Origin: Nicotiana tabacum
Lineage: Eukaryota; Streptophyta; Magnoliopsida; Solanales; Solanaceae
Length of the DNA stretch: 64,000 nucleotides
Assembly: GCF_000715075.1 (NCBI RefSeq)
Contig: NC_134084.1
Location: forward strand, 100,854,411-100,918,410
Direction: 5' to 3'
Shown: one piece after another, positions 33,353 to 45,179 of the stretch
How the letters are laid out: each line of letters starts with the position of its first letter
How positions within the stretch are numbered: the stretch's first letter is position 1
Notes under the pieces: model-generated
What the model was told of the DNA's origin: nothing
Database searches by the model: none
What the model saw: the letters and a program-made list of their open reading frames with translations, nothing else
Translations under genes and position numbers: made by a program

Positions 33353-34498
33353 CTATCACCTGGGCCTCGTCATAGCTAGGCACGATGCTGGTGTTACCTC
33401 GTCATATGTAATGAGTAAAAACTTTCCCCTTTAGCTTCGAGAGTGAAGAACATGCCACAGCAAACATAAATTTCTACCGCTGGAAAATAAGGATAAATGA
33501 TTTTCCAATTCAAGATGTGTATATTAAACCTATTCATTGCATAAGATGATATGAATATATATAAAGGCACACAAAGAAAGTTGAGCTAGCGAATAGAGCA
33601 ATCTGTGAATTTTAATCTGATCTGCTGAAAAAGGGAAAGTCCTATAGTACCAGCCTATATATTCATCAAATGATTGGCTAAATCAAGATGGAATTATAGT
33701 GTGCTTATGTTATTGCATTATTCTTTTTCTTTTTCTTTTTGAGTGGGAAAATATCATGTAGTCTCTATAGTCCTAAGTCTTTTTCATCTTTTACATTTAA
33801 TGGCCAAAACAACACAGAGAGACGTTGACAATAGTAATAAAGAAGCATCACCAACTATAAGTACCTGGTCCTGCTAGATATATATAGACCCACAAGAGAA
33901 ATACGTTGCGATCTTTTCTCCATGTTTCTCCTGTTTAAGCAATTTGGTGACTAATTGGACAATTAATTCAACCCAAGTTTTGTACTAAGAAAGGATCATT
34001 TCAAATGAATAAAGAGATTTTAGGGGTACTAGTTGACGGATACCAAACGTAAAGGACCATTTGTAGAATTAGCGTCGAAATTTTGCTGTCAATATCAAAA
34101 TTTATCATGTTACATTTTCCTTGTATGTTGTATGCCTGAAATACGAATAGGATACCATACCAATCCGAAAGAAGAGCGAACTGAGACCCCCCCCCCCCCC
34201 CAAATCCCACTCAAACCCCTTAAGCATATGAATTTTAATTTTATATATCGATAATATAAAGAATTTTTATTCCATTGACAGCCTAAAAGATAACTATAAA
34301 TAATCACCCATAATAAATTAGATTAATTAATACGTAAAAAATAAGGTATGTGGTATGATATCTTGTGATCTATGAGTCCAAGCATATTCAATATATAGGG
34401 TATATGGCTAAGTTTATAAGCTGGTTAAACTGGCTTATAAGCACCTTTTGGCTTTTCTACGCATTCAAAGTGCTAATAAGTTAAGTGTTTGTAAGCTT
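33353..34498. other. Unassigned spacer with poly-C run
   Basis: AT-rich DNA with a pyrimidine run near 33721-33740 and 15 consecutive C at 34187-34201. The last 100 bases (TTATAAGCTGGTTAAACTGG and nearby) resemble a short, probably MITE-like repeat cut by the following LTR; this is a weak call. No gene recognised. Confidence 0.45.
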
Positions 34499-35204
34499 GT
34501 AATGACCCCACCGGTCGTTTTGAGCATTTACATTCCGTTCAGCTGTTTGAAATTATGAATAGCTTAATATGATGTATTATGACTGGTGGGAATCATCGGT
34601 CTGGTTTTCAAGTGATTCAGGATTAATCTGGAATAATGATTCTCATCTTAGAAGCTTTAATTTGGAAGAGTTTATCAAGTTTGACTTTTGTGTCTTGACT
34701 TCGGATCAAAGTTTTGATAGTTCATCCAGGTCCGGATGATAGCTTTAGACTTTTGCGTATATCCCGATTTGCATTTTGGATGCTTTTTGAAGGTTTTGGC
34801 CAAAATTGGCGAAAGTTGGCAATTTGAAAGTTTGGAATGTTCATAAGTTTTACCTTGAATTAACTTTGATGATGTCGAGTTCGGATTATTGCTCCGGAAA
34901 TTGGAATAGGTTCGCTATGTTATTTAAAATTTGTGTGCAAAATTTGAGGTCATTCCGGGTTGATTTGATATGGATTGACATGAGTTTTAGGAGTTGAAAG
35001 TTCAAAAGTTTATTAACTTTGATGTAAGGTGTGATTTTGTCATTTGATATTGTTATACGTGATTTGAGGCCATGAGTAGGTCCATATTATGTTATGGGAC
35101 TTGTTTGTATGTTCGGACAAGGTCCCGAGGGGCTCGAGCGAGTTCGGACGTATTTCAAATCATTTCTTCTCATGTTTGCATTGTTGATTGTTGGTGTTTT
35201 AGTT

Positions 35205-35245
35205 GTTCTTCGCGATCGCGAGGATGAGGCCATAATCGCGAAGTG
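35205..35245. repeat. TCGCGATCGCGA word cluster in LTR H'
   Basis: TTCGCGATCGCGAGG and AATCGCGAAG are followed, after the G insertion, by further words at 48140-48195. The cluster lies about 710 bases from the LTR start. Confidence 0.72.
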
Positions 35246-35248
35246 ATT
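35244..35248. other. Likely target duplication of G (left), TGATT
   Basis: Compare TAATT at 48104-48108. One of five bases differs, so the duplication has mutated or the boundary is off by a little. Confidence 0.6.
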
Positions 35249-36264
35249 TGTCACACCCCAACCTAGGTGAGGCGTGGCTGACACTCTATGTCATACTGGC
35301 CCGAGCGAACCACTTTGCAACTCTTGAATGCTGGACGTAACCCAAAACATACATAGGCTAACATGGCCGCAACTCGTAATATATCATAGGCAGCCAAGCA
35401 TCACATCAGCTAGCCATCATACTCAAAACATCAATACATGTTCGGGCTGAGGAGGCCACTATGAGTATTAATACCGGACAACCTAGAAAGAAAACATAAA
35501 TGAGGGTCGACAATGCCACAAAATACTATGCATACCAAACCTGTGTCTACAAAGCCTCTAAGAATATCTGACATCAAAATATCATCGGGACAGGGCCCCG
35601 GCCTACCCGTAAGTCTATAACAAAATCTGATATCATGACCTCTAGTCTCGGCTATACTCTGGAAGAGATGGAGTCTTACCAATTTCCCGCTGAATATTAA
35701 TCATGTCTACTTTGAGAGCTCGTCAAATTGATTACTTGCACCTGCAGACATGAAGTGCAGCATCCCAGCAATGGGACGTTAGTACAATGAGATGTACCAA
35801 GTATGTAAGGCAGAAACAATACATATAAAAAATTTCTGAAAACTGAAAAACATGAATGAATACAAAAATAGTCTGCTTAATGATAAGAATAAGAGTGATC
35901 TTACCGCGTACTGTAGATCGACTTACTAGATCGCTATCATTTGGACTACTTGGTCCTTCAATCTGACTGAAAAAATCAACCTTTCATAAGATTCTGAACT
36001 GTTTATATCAACTAATGCTTAGTGATCTCTTGTTTTATCGTCGTTGTTACTTGTTATAAGAATATAATGTGGTTCTTACGCGTAGGAAGGTAGACTATCT
36101 GTAAGGCGCACTACAACATTACTATCTGGTGGCACGTACGTGTAGCCATGCAGACCGTCTGTACGACTCAAAATATTTGGGCCGGACTATACGTACACGT
36201 GGGACTGTCCATAGCCAACCCTTATGTTACCTATATGTTTTATAGACCGTCCATAGGGCACATA

Positions 36265-36269
36265 CTTAT
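36265..36269. other. Target duplication of F (left), CTTAT
   Basis: Identical to 45901-45905. Confidence 0.9.
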
Positions 36270-37002
36270 TGTATACGGTAAAATCGGAGGATCCAATTTT
36301 CCATCCTTATAACGTCTCGAAGGCTCGAAATCACGGTCGAGTTTCATCCCTCGAGGGCCATCGACGCTCGACTTCGGGGCAGTATGAGACCGATGATTAC
36401 GGAAAGAAAGTGGGGAGTTCTCAAGGCGTGAAGACTAGTGCTGACAAAGTCTATTAGGCTAGTTCAAACCTGTATCATGTCATTAAATGGTTGTATCAGC
36501 GCCATATCTTTGTAATAAATGCATTTGTACTATGTTGAGATTCCCCCTCTTATATAAAGGGGATCCTTGTCATTTTGTAAATATCTGTTGCTCCATATCA
36601 AATACACAAGAACATTCTCTATGCTCTCTAACATATTCTCTTGATCTCATTACTTCATTTATTGCTCGTATTTATTGCGTTCTACTAAAAGTTCATCATT
36701 TATTGATTATTATTGGCCATAAAGAGCCGTCATTGATTTATTTGTAACTTTTAGTCTCCATCGACCACCTTCGATAGCTCCCAGCTGAGCTCAAGACACG
36801 ACCCCGAGGCCCTCGAATAGGCAAGCTCGAGGCCCCGATTGACAGCGATTCGGTTTGATTAACATCTCATTTTTAAGCTCTTATCTCGTTTCTAAGTCTT
36901 TCACGTAGCATCAACTGCCTAAAAACTAGCGTAAAAATAGATCACGTACTTTTAGAACCATTAAATCAAATTTAATTATCATTACCATTTTCACGGTAAA
37001 CA
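36270..37002 (+). repeat. Element F 5' LTR
   Basis: 733 bp, TGTATACGGTAAAATC to TTTTCACGGTAAACA. The 3' LTR (721 bp) is clearly homologous but has many substitutions, so the insertion is not recent. Confidence 0.92.
36551..36560 (+). promoter_or_regulatory. TATA box of element F 5' LTR
   Basis: TATATAAAGG follows CCCCCTCT. The 3' LTR has TTAAATAAAAGG at the same place, so the better TATA is kept in the 5' LTR. Confidence 0.7.
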
Positions 37003-37005
37003 ATT

Positions 37006-37022
37006 TGGCGCCCACCGTGGGG
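37006..37022 (+). other. Element F primer binding site
   Basis: TGGCGCCCACCGTGGGG begins three bases after the LTR. The tRNA partner was not identified with confidence. Confidence 0.75.
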
Positions 37023-37120
37023 CTAAATATAATAGTGATTATTTTCTTGCTGGTTTAACTATATAACGCAAGTTATCTTTCACGTTTTTTCTTGCCCAAA
37101 ATCTTTGATTTCATGTCAAA

Positions 37121-39384
37121 ATGTCTGGCTCAGTGAACAACAATCTTGAGAATCACGGAGAAAATGGTGTGGATGTTCCAGGTGTTGGTGTACCACCACG
37201 AAACCCTGAGAACGCATCAGAACCGATTCCCGCTGACGCGGTCTCACGCGATGCTCAACACATCGATGTAAGCTCCCACACTAACAAGAGCGTGCACCAA
37301 GGAGACCAACAAGAAGCTAAGGAAACCCCGGCTAGGGAAGAACGAGAGGTTAGCCTTCACGTTATTTTTGAAATGCTACAGGCACAATAGCTAGCGATTG
37401 CTCAGCTGCAAAGTCACCAGAAAACTCCCAGCACGGTAACGCCGGGGACGGCTTCCCTAGCCGAGCAGGTACCAGAGAAGTCAAGCAACAACGGGTGGGT
37501 AGCCGACCCCTCCATCGTAAAGATGCTTGAGGAACTCACAAAGAGGATCGAATAAGGCGAGAAGAAGATAGAAGCCAACAACAAAAAGGTCGAGACCTAC
37601 AACAATAGGGTCGACCAAATTCCGGGTGCACCCTCGATCCTGAAAGGTGTGGATTCGAATAAGTTCATACAAAGGCCCTTCCCTGATGAAGCGGCTCCAT
37701 AACCCATTCCAAAGAAGTTCAGAATGCCAGACCTTCCAAAATACAACGGGACCTTAGACCCTAATGAGCACGTTACTGCTTACACTTGCGCAGTGAAGGG
37801 CAACGATCTAAAGGACGACGAGATCCAGTCCATATTACTAAAGAAGTTCCGGTAAACACTCTCGAATGGGGCCATGATGTGGTATCATAACCTAACTCCT
37901 AACTCCATAGACTCATTTTCCATGCTGACGGATTCTTTCATAAAGGCACATGCCGGTGCCATCAAAGTAGCAACAAGGAAGTCTGACGTCTTCAAGATCA
38001 AGTAGAGGGAGAACGAGATGATGTGAGAATTCATATCTCGTTTTTAAATGGAACGAATGGAACTACCACCAGTCTCCAATGACTGGGTAGTACAGGCCTT
38101 CACTAAAGGTCTGAATGACTGAAGCTCGGTGGCTTTAAAGCAACTGAAATAGAACCTGGTCGAATATCCCGCCGTGACCTGGTCGGACGTTCACAACCGA
38201 TATCAATCAAAAATTAGGGTCGAGGAGGACCAATAGGAGTCCTCGGGCTTTGTATACCCAAGAAGGCTTCTAGCGAAGGAGCCAAAGCCAATCAAGGAAA
38301 GGTACCAGCCATACATCGACGACAGTAGAAACTCCCTAAGGCGTAACATACCCCGCAATGATCGAAGGATGGACCAAGGCCAGAACCCTCGGGGATTCGT
38401 CAACAGAGCTGGATTCGACAGGAACACGGGGCCAACGGAGGCACCTCACTTGTCAGAGTACAACTTCAACATAGATGTATCAGACATCGTGTTCGCCATC
38501 ATTAAAATCATAGATGCTAGGTGGCCCAGGCCTATGCAATCAGATCCTTCGCAAAGAAATCATAACTTAGTGTGTGAATTTCACAACACGCACGGCCACA
38601 AGACCGAGGATTGCCACCAGCTCCGAGAGGAAGTAGCCAGACTACTCAGTAAAGGACACCTCTGAGAGTTCCTCAGTGATCGGTCCATAACCCAGTACGG
38701 GGAAAGAGAGGCGGCCAAGAAGAACGAAACGAATGAGCTACAACATGTCATCCACATGATCTTGGGAGGCATCAATGCCCCACAAGAGCCCATGGTGAGA
38801 AGAACAAAAATATCCATCACCAGAGAAAAGTGAACTCGGGATTACATACCCGAGGGTGCCCTCACATTTAACGACGAGGACATCGATACCTTGTCTCAGC
38901 CCCACAACAACGCACTGGTAATCTCTTTTCTTGTAAATACATTTTAGATTAAACGTGTACTTGTGGATCCAGGCAGCTCGGCCAATATTATCAGGTCGAG
39001 GGTGGTAGAGCAGCTCAGATTGCTTGACCAAATCGTACCTGCCTCTTGAGTCCTAAACGGATTCAACATGGCGAGCAAAACAACAAAAGGGGAAATCACC
39101 CTTCCAGTAAACGTGGCCGGCACAACCCAAAATGCCAAATTCCATATCATCGAGGGAGACATGAGGTACAACGCCTTTCTCAGAAGGCCGTGGATACATT
39201 GCATGAGAGCAGTACCATCCACCCTCCATCAAATGATGAAATTTCCCACAAAGATGGGATTAAGACCGTCTACGGGGAGCATCATGCGACGAGAGAAATG
39301 TTCGCGGTACACGAGGTGGCCCCGACACCGGTACCTCCACCTTCGAAGGAGCCGAAGGATAAGAAAATAGTAAAAAATCAATAA
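37121..39384 (+). pseudogene. Element F gag-protease
   Basis: One frame runs from ATG 37121 (MSGSVNNNLENHG) to about 39250 with 14 in-frame stops but no frameshift. A retrotrans_gag domain lies near 37720-38130 (PKYNGTLDPNEHV, AMMWYHNLTPNSIDSF, FTKGLND). A zinc-binding-like CEFHNTHGHKTEDC is at 38576-38617. The protease follows, with VLVDPGSSANI (D codon 38966-38968) and MRYNAFLRRPWIHCMRAVPS. One base is missing near 39250 and the frame shifts to the one ending at 39384 (TVYGEHHATREMF). Stops at 37388, 37553, 37700, 37853, 38003, 38024, 38045, 38120, 38150, 38234, 38663, 38831, 38945 and 39047 show it is dead. No RT follows. Confidence 0.9.
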
Positions 39385-40004
39385 CAAACTACACTCTCGA
39401 CTATCCCCGACTAAGCAAAGCAAGGGACCGTACCGCATCCTCATCATAGGCGACTGAAACATATCAGGGGTCGAAACATCGCCGACACATTCTACACTAA
39501 GGTATAATTGTATCCTCTCTCTTTCAATTATATTCTACATTGATTTGAGTGCAGGTATCCGATCGAAATGGCCAAAGCACTCTCAAACTCGAAGGCCTCA
39601 GGTTTCAAAAAGCATGTGTTGCACTCTTTTCCTTCGACCGGGTTTTTATCCCAAAAAAGGGTTTTACCGGCAAGGTATTTAACGAGGCAACATCTATATG
39701 CTACCTAAGGAAGATCCAACAAGTATTCAAGGCTTCTTTTGCAATCAACCTCAAATACTGGGGTCCATCCCCCCGGAAGGTCACCTACTCGGAAAAACGA
39801 AGATATGCCAAACGAGGGCTCAATAGAAAGTAATGTACCGGGCCAAACAGTCGAATGAACCATGTCTGCGTAGAACAACCGAGCCCACAACAGCAAAAAT
39901 ATGTATACTTGTACCAAGTAATCAAAGAATACTTCCTAAAAGCATTTTGCATTTCAAGGAAGCTTGATATTTTTGCAAAGAACGGCTCCAATGCCGAAAG
40001 GCCC

Positions 40005-40290
40005 CGAACACTCGGGGACTAGCGTCAACAACTCAAAATAATGTGACCCCCGGGTCAGAGCTCCTAACTCATAAGCCCTCAATGAGGCAACATCAAGATC
40101 ACAAAGTGGTTCTAGGGCCAAAAACGTCCCGAACACTCGGGGACTGGCCTCGAAAACTCAAGCCTACACGACCCCCAGGTTGGAAACTCCAAAATATCAA
40201 GCCCTCAATGAGGCAATACCAAGTTCATAAGTAATGGCTCCCGAGCCAAGAAACCCTCGATAACTCAGGGATTGCCGTCAACCACCATCT
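40005..40290. repeat. About 125-bp tandem repeat
   Basis: CGAACACTCGGGGACT words start at about 40005 and 40130, with a decayed third (CGATAACTCAGGGATT) near 40258. Each unit also contains AAGCCCTCAATGAGGCAA. Confidence 0.8.
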
Positions 40291-40859
40291 CTATCGACTA
40301 ATCAAAACCCGAGGCCATAAGACCACATACGGGCAGCCTCGGTATTATAAGACCTATATAAGGCAACAACAATATTTGTAAGACCTCAAAGCCATGTAAA
40401 ACTTGTAAGACCTTACTAAAGGCATAAACACGATCTCAAAGTTTTGGCTATATATCGAACTCATAAGACCACTAAAAAGGCATACCCTCGATATAGACGC
40501 CGAAACTACTTTACTCAGGACTTAAAGGCTTCGGCCAAACACAAATGACTCTGACCACAAGTCGGTACCAGCCAAACTAATGCGAATCAGAGACGCCCGA
40601 CCATCGCTATAAATCACAGGCCTTCAATTACTTCAAATATACTTCGAAAAGAACCGGTTAAATAGGCTACACTCGACATAGGCAAAAACGCTTCGACCAC
40701 ATCAGCTCCTAAACACTGGCTTCAAGATACTCAACCTCTGAGCCAAACCTCCCGAGGTGCTCGATTTTTGCCATATAACGACTCACAATCGAGGTTTTTT
40801 TAAACCATCGAAGAGTCGGGCAAACATTATTTCAAAAAGTCCTTAATGAGGGAAAATTA

Positions 40860-41390
40860 AAGCCTATATTAGAGGTCACATCGACTCAAGGCGTAAGAGC
40901 CACTATCGTAAGAGCCACTGTCGCCAACCCATATATATTAAATGTCGCATCGACCCAAGGCGTAAGAGCCACTATCGCCAGCACACATACATAAAAGGTC
41001 GTATCGACACAACGCGTAAGAGCCTAAGAGCCAGCTTGCAATTCAAAAACTTGAGAGTCAAATGAGCTCGAGTCGAAACCCGATGCGGATACTGAACCCA
41101 AAACAGTTAACTGAATATGCCTAAGAGCAAAATTGTAAGAGCTCAAACGTCGGCTTACACTAAAAGGTCGCATCGACCAAAAGCGTAAAAGCCACTGTCG
41201 CCAGCCTAAAATTCAACAACTTGAGGGTCAAATGAGCTCGAGTCGATACCCGACTCGGGGACTGAGCCCAAAATAGTTAACCTAAATATGTCTAAGAGCA
41301 AAAGCGTAAGAGCCATTGTCGCTAGCTTATACGTAAAGGTCGCATTGATCAAGCGCGTAAGAGCCTACGGGCCAGCCTAGTGAGCCCCAG
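40860..41390. repeat. Higher-order repeat array in F
   Basis: GGTCGCATCGAC then GCGTAAGAGCCACT then TCGCCAGC recurs at least six times. A longer unit with CAAATGAGCTCGAGTCGA and CCCAAAATAGTTAAC occurs twice (near 41060 and 41228), about 170 bases apart. Confidence 0.8.
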
Positions 41391-41589
41391 GGCCATACCA
41401 CGAATCTAAGGATTCCCCTCAACTCAAAGACCAGTTCATCTGGATAAAATCAAGGAAAAAGAAATGCAGGAGAAACAAAACCGCGAGGTTTCCTCTTTAT
41501 ACATACATGCGGAAAAATGCAAGCTCCATTTACAAACGTGCTTTGAAAATGCTATACATAGAATCAAAAAGTAAAATCTACATCCCTCC

Positions 41590-43560
41590 TGGGGCTATGG
41601 CCCGTCAGCCTCATCTTCACTATCCTTGGCGTTGGACAGAAGTAACCGAGCACCATGCTCGTCGGCCCTCGCCCGCGTCAACTCTTTCGAGAGGTCAAAA
41701 CCTTTAGCACGGATCTCCGCAAGGGTTTTCCTTTGAGACTTACACCGAGCATATTCTTTGCTCTTATCTTTGCAGTCAAGGATCTTTCTCAACTCAGCTT
41801 GAGCATCAGCAACATCCTTCAAATAGACCGCCGCTTTCTGGTCAGCCTTAGTTCGGCTCATTATAGCTTCAGCCCGGGCATCCACAACCTCGGCCTTTAT
41901 CTTCAAGAGCTCAGACTCGAGCTTCGTAATCATATCTGTTCAAACCAAGCTATTAACATGAGCTAAGCGAAGTTGAACCTCAAGGGTGGAAGCTTTAGCC
42001 AGAGCACCCTTCTCCATCGAGGCCTGAGCATCCTGAGCTTTTAACTCATCATACTTATGCTTGGCTCGGCCAACCTCATCCCAAAGGCGCTCCAAGGACT
42101 TCGTCTTTTTCTGCAATTGAAATAAACGAAACGTTAGACTCAGGAGCTAGAAGGAGAAACACACACTCACTCAGAACAAAAACAACATGCTCCTTCAAGT
42201 AGCTCTCATAATTCGAGCTTCGACTCGCCTCATACCCCTGGCCTCACGGCGAAGCAGCTCAGGATTAAGCTTGTCAAAGGCCTGGAAAAGAAAACTCAGT
42301 AAGGAAGGGAAGGCACTAAACTCGAAAGGCCTGTGCCAAAACTCACCATAGAGTGAATTCGTTATGCTTCCTCGAAGGTCGAGCGCACATCTGCTAACCT
42401 AGCTCCCTAAAATCGAAAAGAGTCAACCCCGGTCGGGACACGGTTGCTCGGTGCATATGACCCCGGGTTTTGAGTATAAGGAGAAACCTCCTTTTCAAAA
42501 CCAAAAATCATGGGCGCAGCTAGCTCAGTCAATACATCCACCCCGAGTCCTCGATCCAGGTTCGTCTTGCTTTGAGAAACGTCGCCCTGCAAAGGTATCT
42601 CTTGCTTATTGTTATCATTCTTTAGCCTAGAAGTTAGCAACCTTCTCCGTCTCTAAGGGGGCACGACCTTGGCTCAGAAGGCTCCCCGATTCCTACAATA
42701 ATAGGGTTAGTGCGCAGAAAGAGAAAATGCATTTCCAACTAAAAGAAGGGAAGGGAACAGATCGCACAACACATACCGTGGTGTTTCGACTCCCACCTAT
42801 CCTTAGATAAAGCTCGCCACTTACGCTCATTGTAAGTCGAGTGGGTCTCCAACTTCCGAACCCAATCCGGCAGATCAGGAACCTCACTCGGTATCAACGA
42901 AATCTCTGCAGAAAGAGGGAAAGAAGGCACATTTACAGAACACTCCTTCGCCATAATTAAAAAACTTCGAAGGCACGAGTGTACCACTTACGTGTATAAT
43001 TCCATTACTCATGGAATGGCATAAACTCCACGGGGATAATATCAATAGTCTGCACTCAAATGAATCGATTCATCTACTCCCGACCTCCGTCTTCTTCATA
43101 ATCAACAACAAATGGCATGGTCGACTGGCATCGTACGGTTAGCAGACCTCCATGATGAAAAGGCCGGTATAGCCTGATAAGATGACTAAGCGTAAAGTCG
43201 AGCCCTACCTTCTCCGCAAAAAACCTCATCATCAACATTATCTACTAAAATGACGAGTGAATCTACACCAAGGTAACCTGATACTTTCGACAAGAGTCAA
43301 GCACGACACTATCAAGGTGGCCCAGCGTGAAAGGATACGTGTACACATTCAGAAACCCTCGACACGGTTTGTAATACTCTCATCTGGGGAAGGTACCTGC
43401 AATACTACCTTTTCCACCCACCCGCAGTCTTTCCTCAACAGCTCAAGGTGTCCCTCTCCTATCGAAGAAGTAAACTTTAAGGTATGCTCATGTTGATCCT
43501 GAGCATCGGGGTACTTTTTCTGACAAAAAGTCCCCTCCCTAAGCAAAATACCCCGAGTCA
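41590..43560 (-). pseudogene. Antisense intron-containing gene of element F
   Basis: Read on the minus strand, several coding blocks are separated by intron-like gaps. The first (43546 down to about 43010) resembles the putative gypsy-type Transposase_28 domain: LELLRKDCGWVEKVV, VPSPDESITN, VYTYPFTLGHLDSVVL, then IRLYRPFHHGG. The next (42987 to about 42770) has LPDWVRKLETHSTYNERKWRAL and ends at CACG|GTATGT, a good splice donor. A later block (from 42282) follows TTTTCCAG. Another (from about 42115) follows TTGCAG and continues with a predicted coiled coil rich in E, K, A and L down to 41595 (ITKLESELLKIKAEVVDARAEA). Stops interrupt each block. Antisense extra genes are known in plant Ty3/gypsy elements. 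The function is unknown. Confidence 0.75.
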
Positions 43561-43970
43561 GGCCCGCCTGGCATCATCAGCACTCCGCCAATAGGGCTAT
43601 AACCGGAGGCAAAACTCTCTCCTCTTTGCCGAACGGATCTTGATGTAGCAGTCATGACTGTAGCAAAATTAGAGAACTGAAGCAGGAATTTAGATGAGAG
43701 CGCTAATATTAAAATAGTGAAAGGTCTAATGCAGGAAAAAAGGGTAACTACTCAGAATGGTAGAATCTCCAAAAGGGTAGAAACAACCCTATATATGGAA
43801 AAAGCGGCAACGATCCGCCTGCCTCAGAGGACGATTAAAATATTGTCCGAAATCACTTTAGGAAGATGTGTCGGCGAGATTGCATCAGTCACTTTGCAGC
43901 CGTGTCGTTTATTTGATGAACGCCGTGTGACGTTTTGGAGTCGGATACCCCCGCACCAAACAAATCCTGA

Positions 43971-44290
43971 GATGGTACCCGATCTCGAGGACCTCCACCA
44001 AAAAGAAGTTAGGCTCTAGGAAGCCTTTGGCATCATCGCAAGTCCCGAGATGGTACCCGATCTTGAGGACCTCCATCAAAAAGAAGTTAGGCTCCAGGAA
44101 GCCTTTGACATCATTGCAAGTCCCGATATGGTACCCGATCTCAAGGACCTCCATAGAAAAGAAGTTAGGCTTAAAGAATCCATTGGCATCATCGCCAGTC
44201 CCGAGATGGTACCCGATCTCGAGGATATCTCCAAGGGGCCATCGATATCATTACAAGATTCGAGATGGTACCCAGTTTCGAAGGCTCCTC
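43971..44290 (+). repeat. 78-bp (26-codon) tandem repeat in F
   Basis: GATGGTACCCGAT units start at 43971, 44049, 44127 and 44205, exactly 78 bases apart, with a shortened fifth near 44261. Because 78 is a multiple of three, the array reads in frame as MVPDLEDLHQKEVRL plus an EAF-IIASP-type ending. The open stretch is 44050-44313. No start signal or upstream gene is evident, so coding is possible but unproven. Confidence 0.9.
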
Positions 44291-45160
44291 TCAAGAGGAA
44301 AATAAGTGCTTAAAACTCCACTCATATGGGCTTGGCCTCGAGGTACCATCCAAACCCGGATAAGCCCTTGTTCGGGATCTATCAACAATGTCTTAAGGCT
44401 ATCTACACTAAGTTCAAAACAAGTTTCCAAATGGCCCGAGTTTGAGCAAACCCCACTCGGGGACTGTTCTTGAAAGCCTAAAGGCAGTCTCCATTCTCGA
44501 GCTTCCCAGCGAATTCCCCCTCGAAGATTATCACAGGGTCTAAAGGTTAAGTCTCGGTTTGCAGGTTCGAAGCCCTACTCTCATTCTACTTAAAGTAGGG
44601 GTCCCAATGACCCGAGTTTATCAGTCCAACCCGGGCTCGGTCCAAGAAATGGAAAAAGGTTTCATGGGGAGCCGTGTTAATCAATCAAAGATCTGAAAAA
44701 TATTCACACCCAGACTCGATATTTGCACCAATCGATGGAGTCATGCTCTCAAGTTCTTCACAAGCATGGATTAAAGGAAAATAGCTTACATCAGAAACAA
44801 ATTGAAGAACACTTGAATAAATAATTGGTTCCAGAAAGCCCTCACTTATAGAGAAAGGGCAGAGTAACTGGTGGGCACAATCAATACCCTTTTGAAAAAC
44901 ACAACCGACGGCGCCATCAATGTCCTTGAAAGTCATATCGGCAGGCGCAATTAATGCATTTTTGGAACTGAATCGGCGGTGACATTATCGCTTAGAAGGA
45001 CGAGGATCAATAGTGCATTGAAAGGTGCTGAAAAGGCAAATCATCGAGATTCCTCAGTTGCCACAAAGGCCTATGTCATGAGTATGATGTCATCAATATC
45101 ACATTATCGGGGGAAATTCAGGAAGATGGTAATCAATGTCGTTTCATATCGTTCTACTTT
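44291..45160. other. Element F 3' non-coding region
   Basis: No gene was recognised between the repeat array and the polypurine tract. Open stretches at 44685-44936 and 44979-45191 show no known domain. Confidence 0.6.
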
Positions 45161-45179
45161 AAGAAACGCGGGGACTATC
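45161..45179 (+). other. Element F polypurine tract region
   Basis: AAGAAACGCGGGGACTATC is directly before the 3' LTR. The GGGGACTATC ending is a typical place for the tract in Tat-like elements. Confidence 0.7.

Larger units (their letters stand above)
34499..35248 (+). repeat. LTR H' first part (Tekay-like)
   Basis: It begins TGTAATGACCCCACCGGTCG and is closely related to the start of element C's LTR, in plus orientation. It reaches a CTTCGCGATCGCGAGG word cluster, where solo LTR G interrupts it. The sequence resumes at 48109 with more of the same words (TTTGCGACAA, GCGTTCGCGTT), confirming continuity. Confidence 0.8.
39385..41589. other. Element F repeat-rich spacer without pol
   Basis: No RT, RNase H or integrase motif was found on either strand. 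Contents are a 125-bp repeat (40005-40290), a complex repeat array (40860-41390) and low-complexity DNA. Open stretches at 39549-39833 and 40043-40234 have no known domain. Confidence 0.7.

Noticed and set aside
34187..34201. Run of 15 C as a structural element
   Set aside because: A single homopolymer in spacer DNA; it could be a sequencing or assembly length error, so no function is proposed.
41507..41966. Plus-strand open frames at 41507-41707 and 41655-41966
   Set aside because: They lie opposite the antisense coiled-coil block, which has the coding-like composition.
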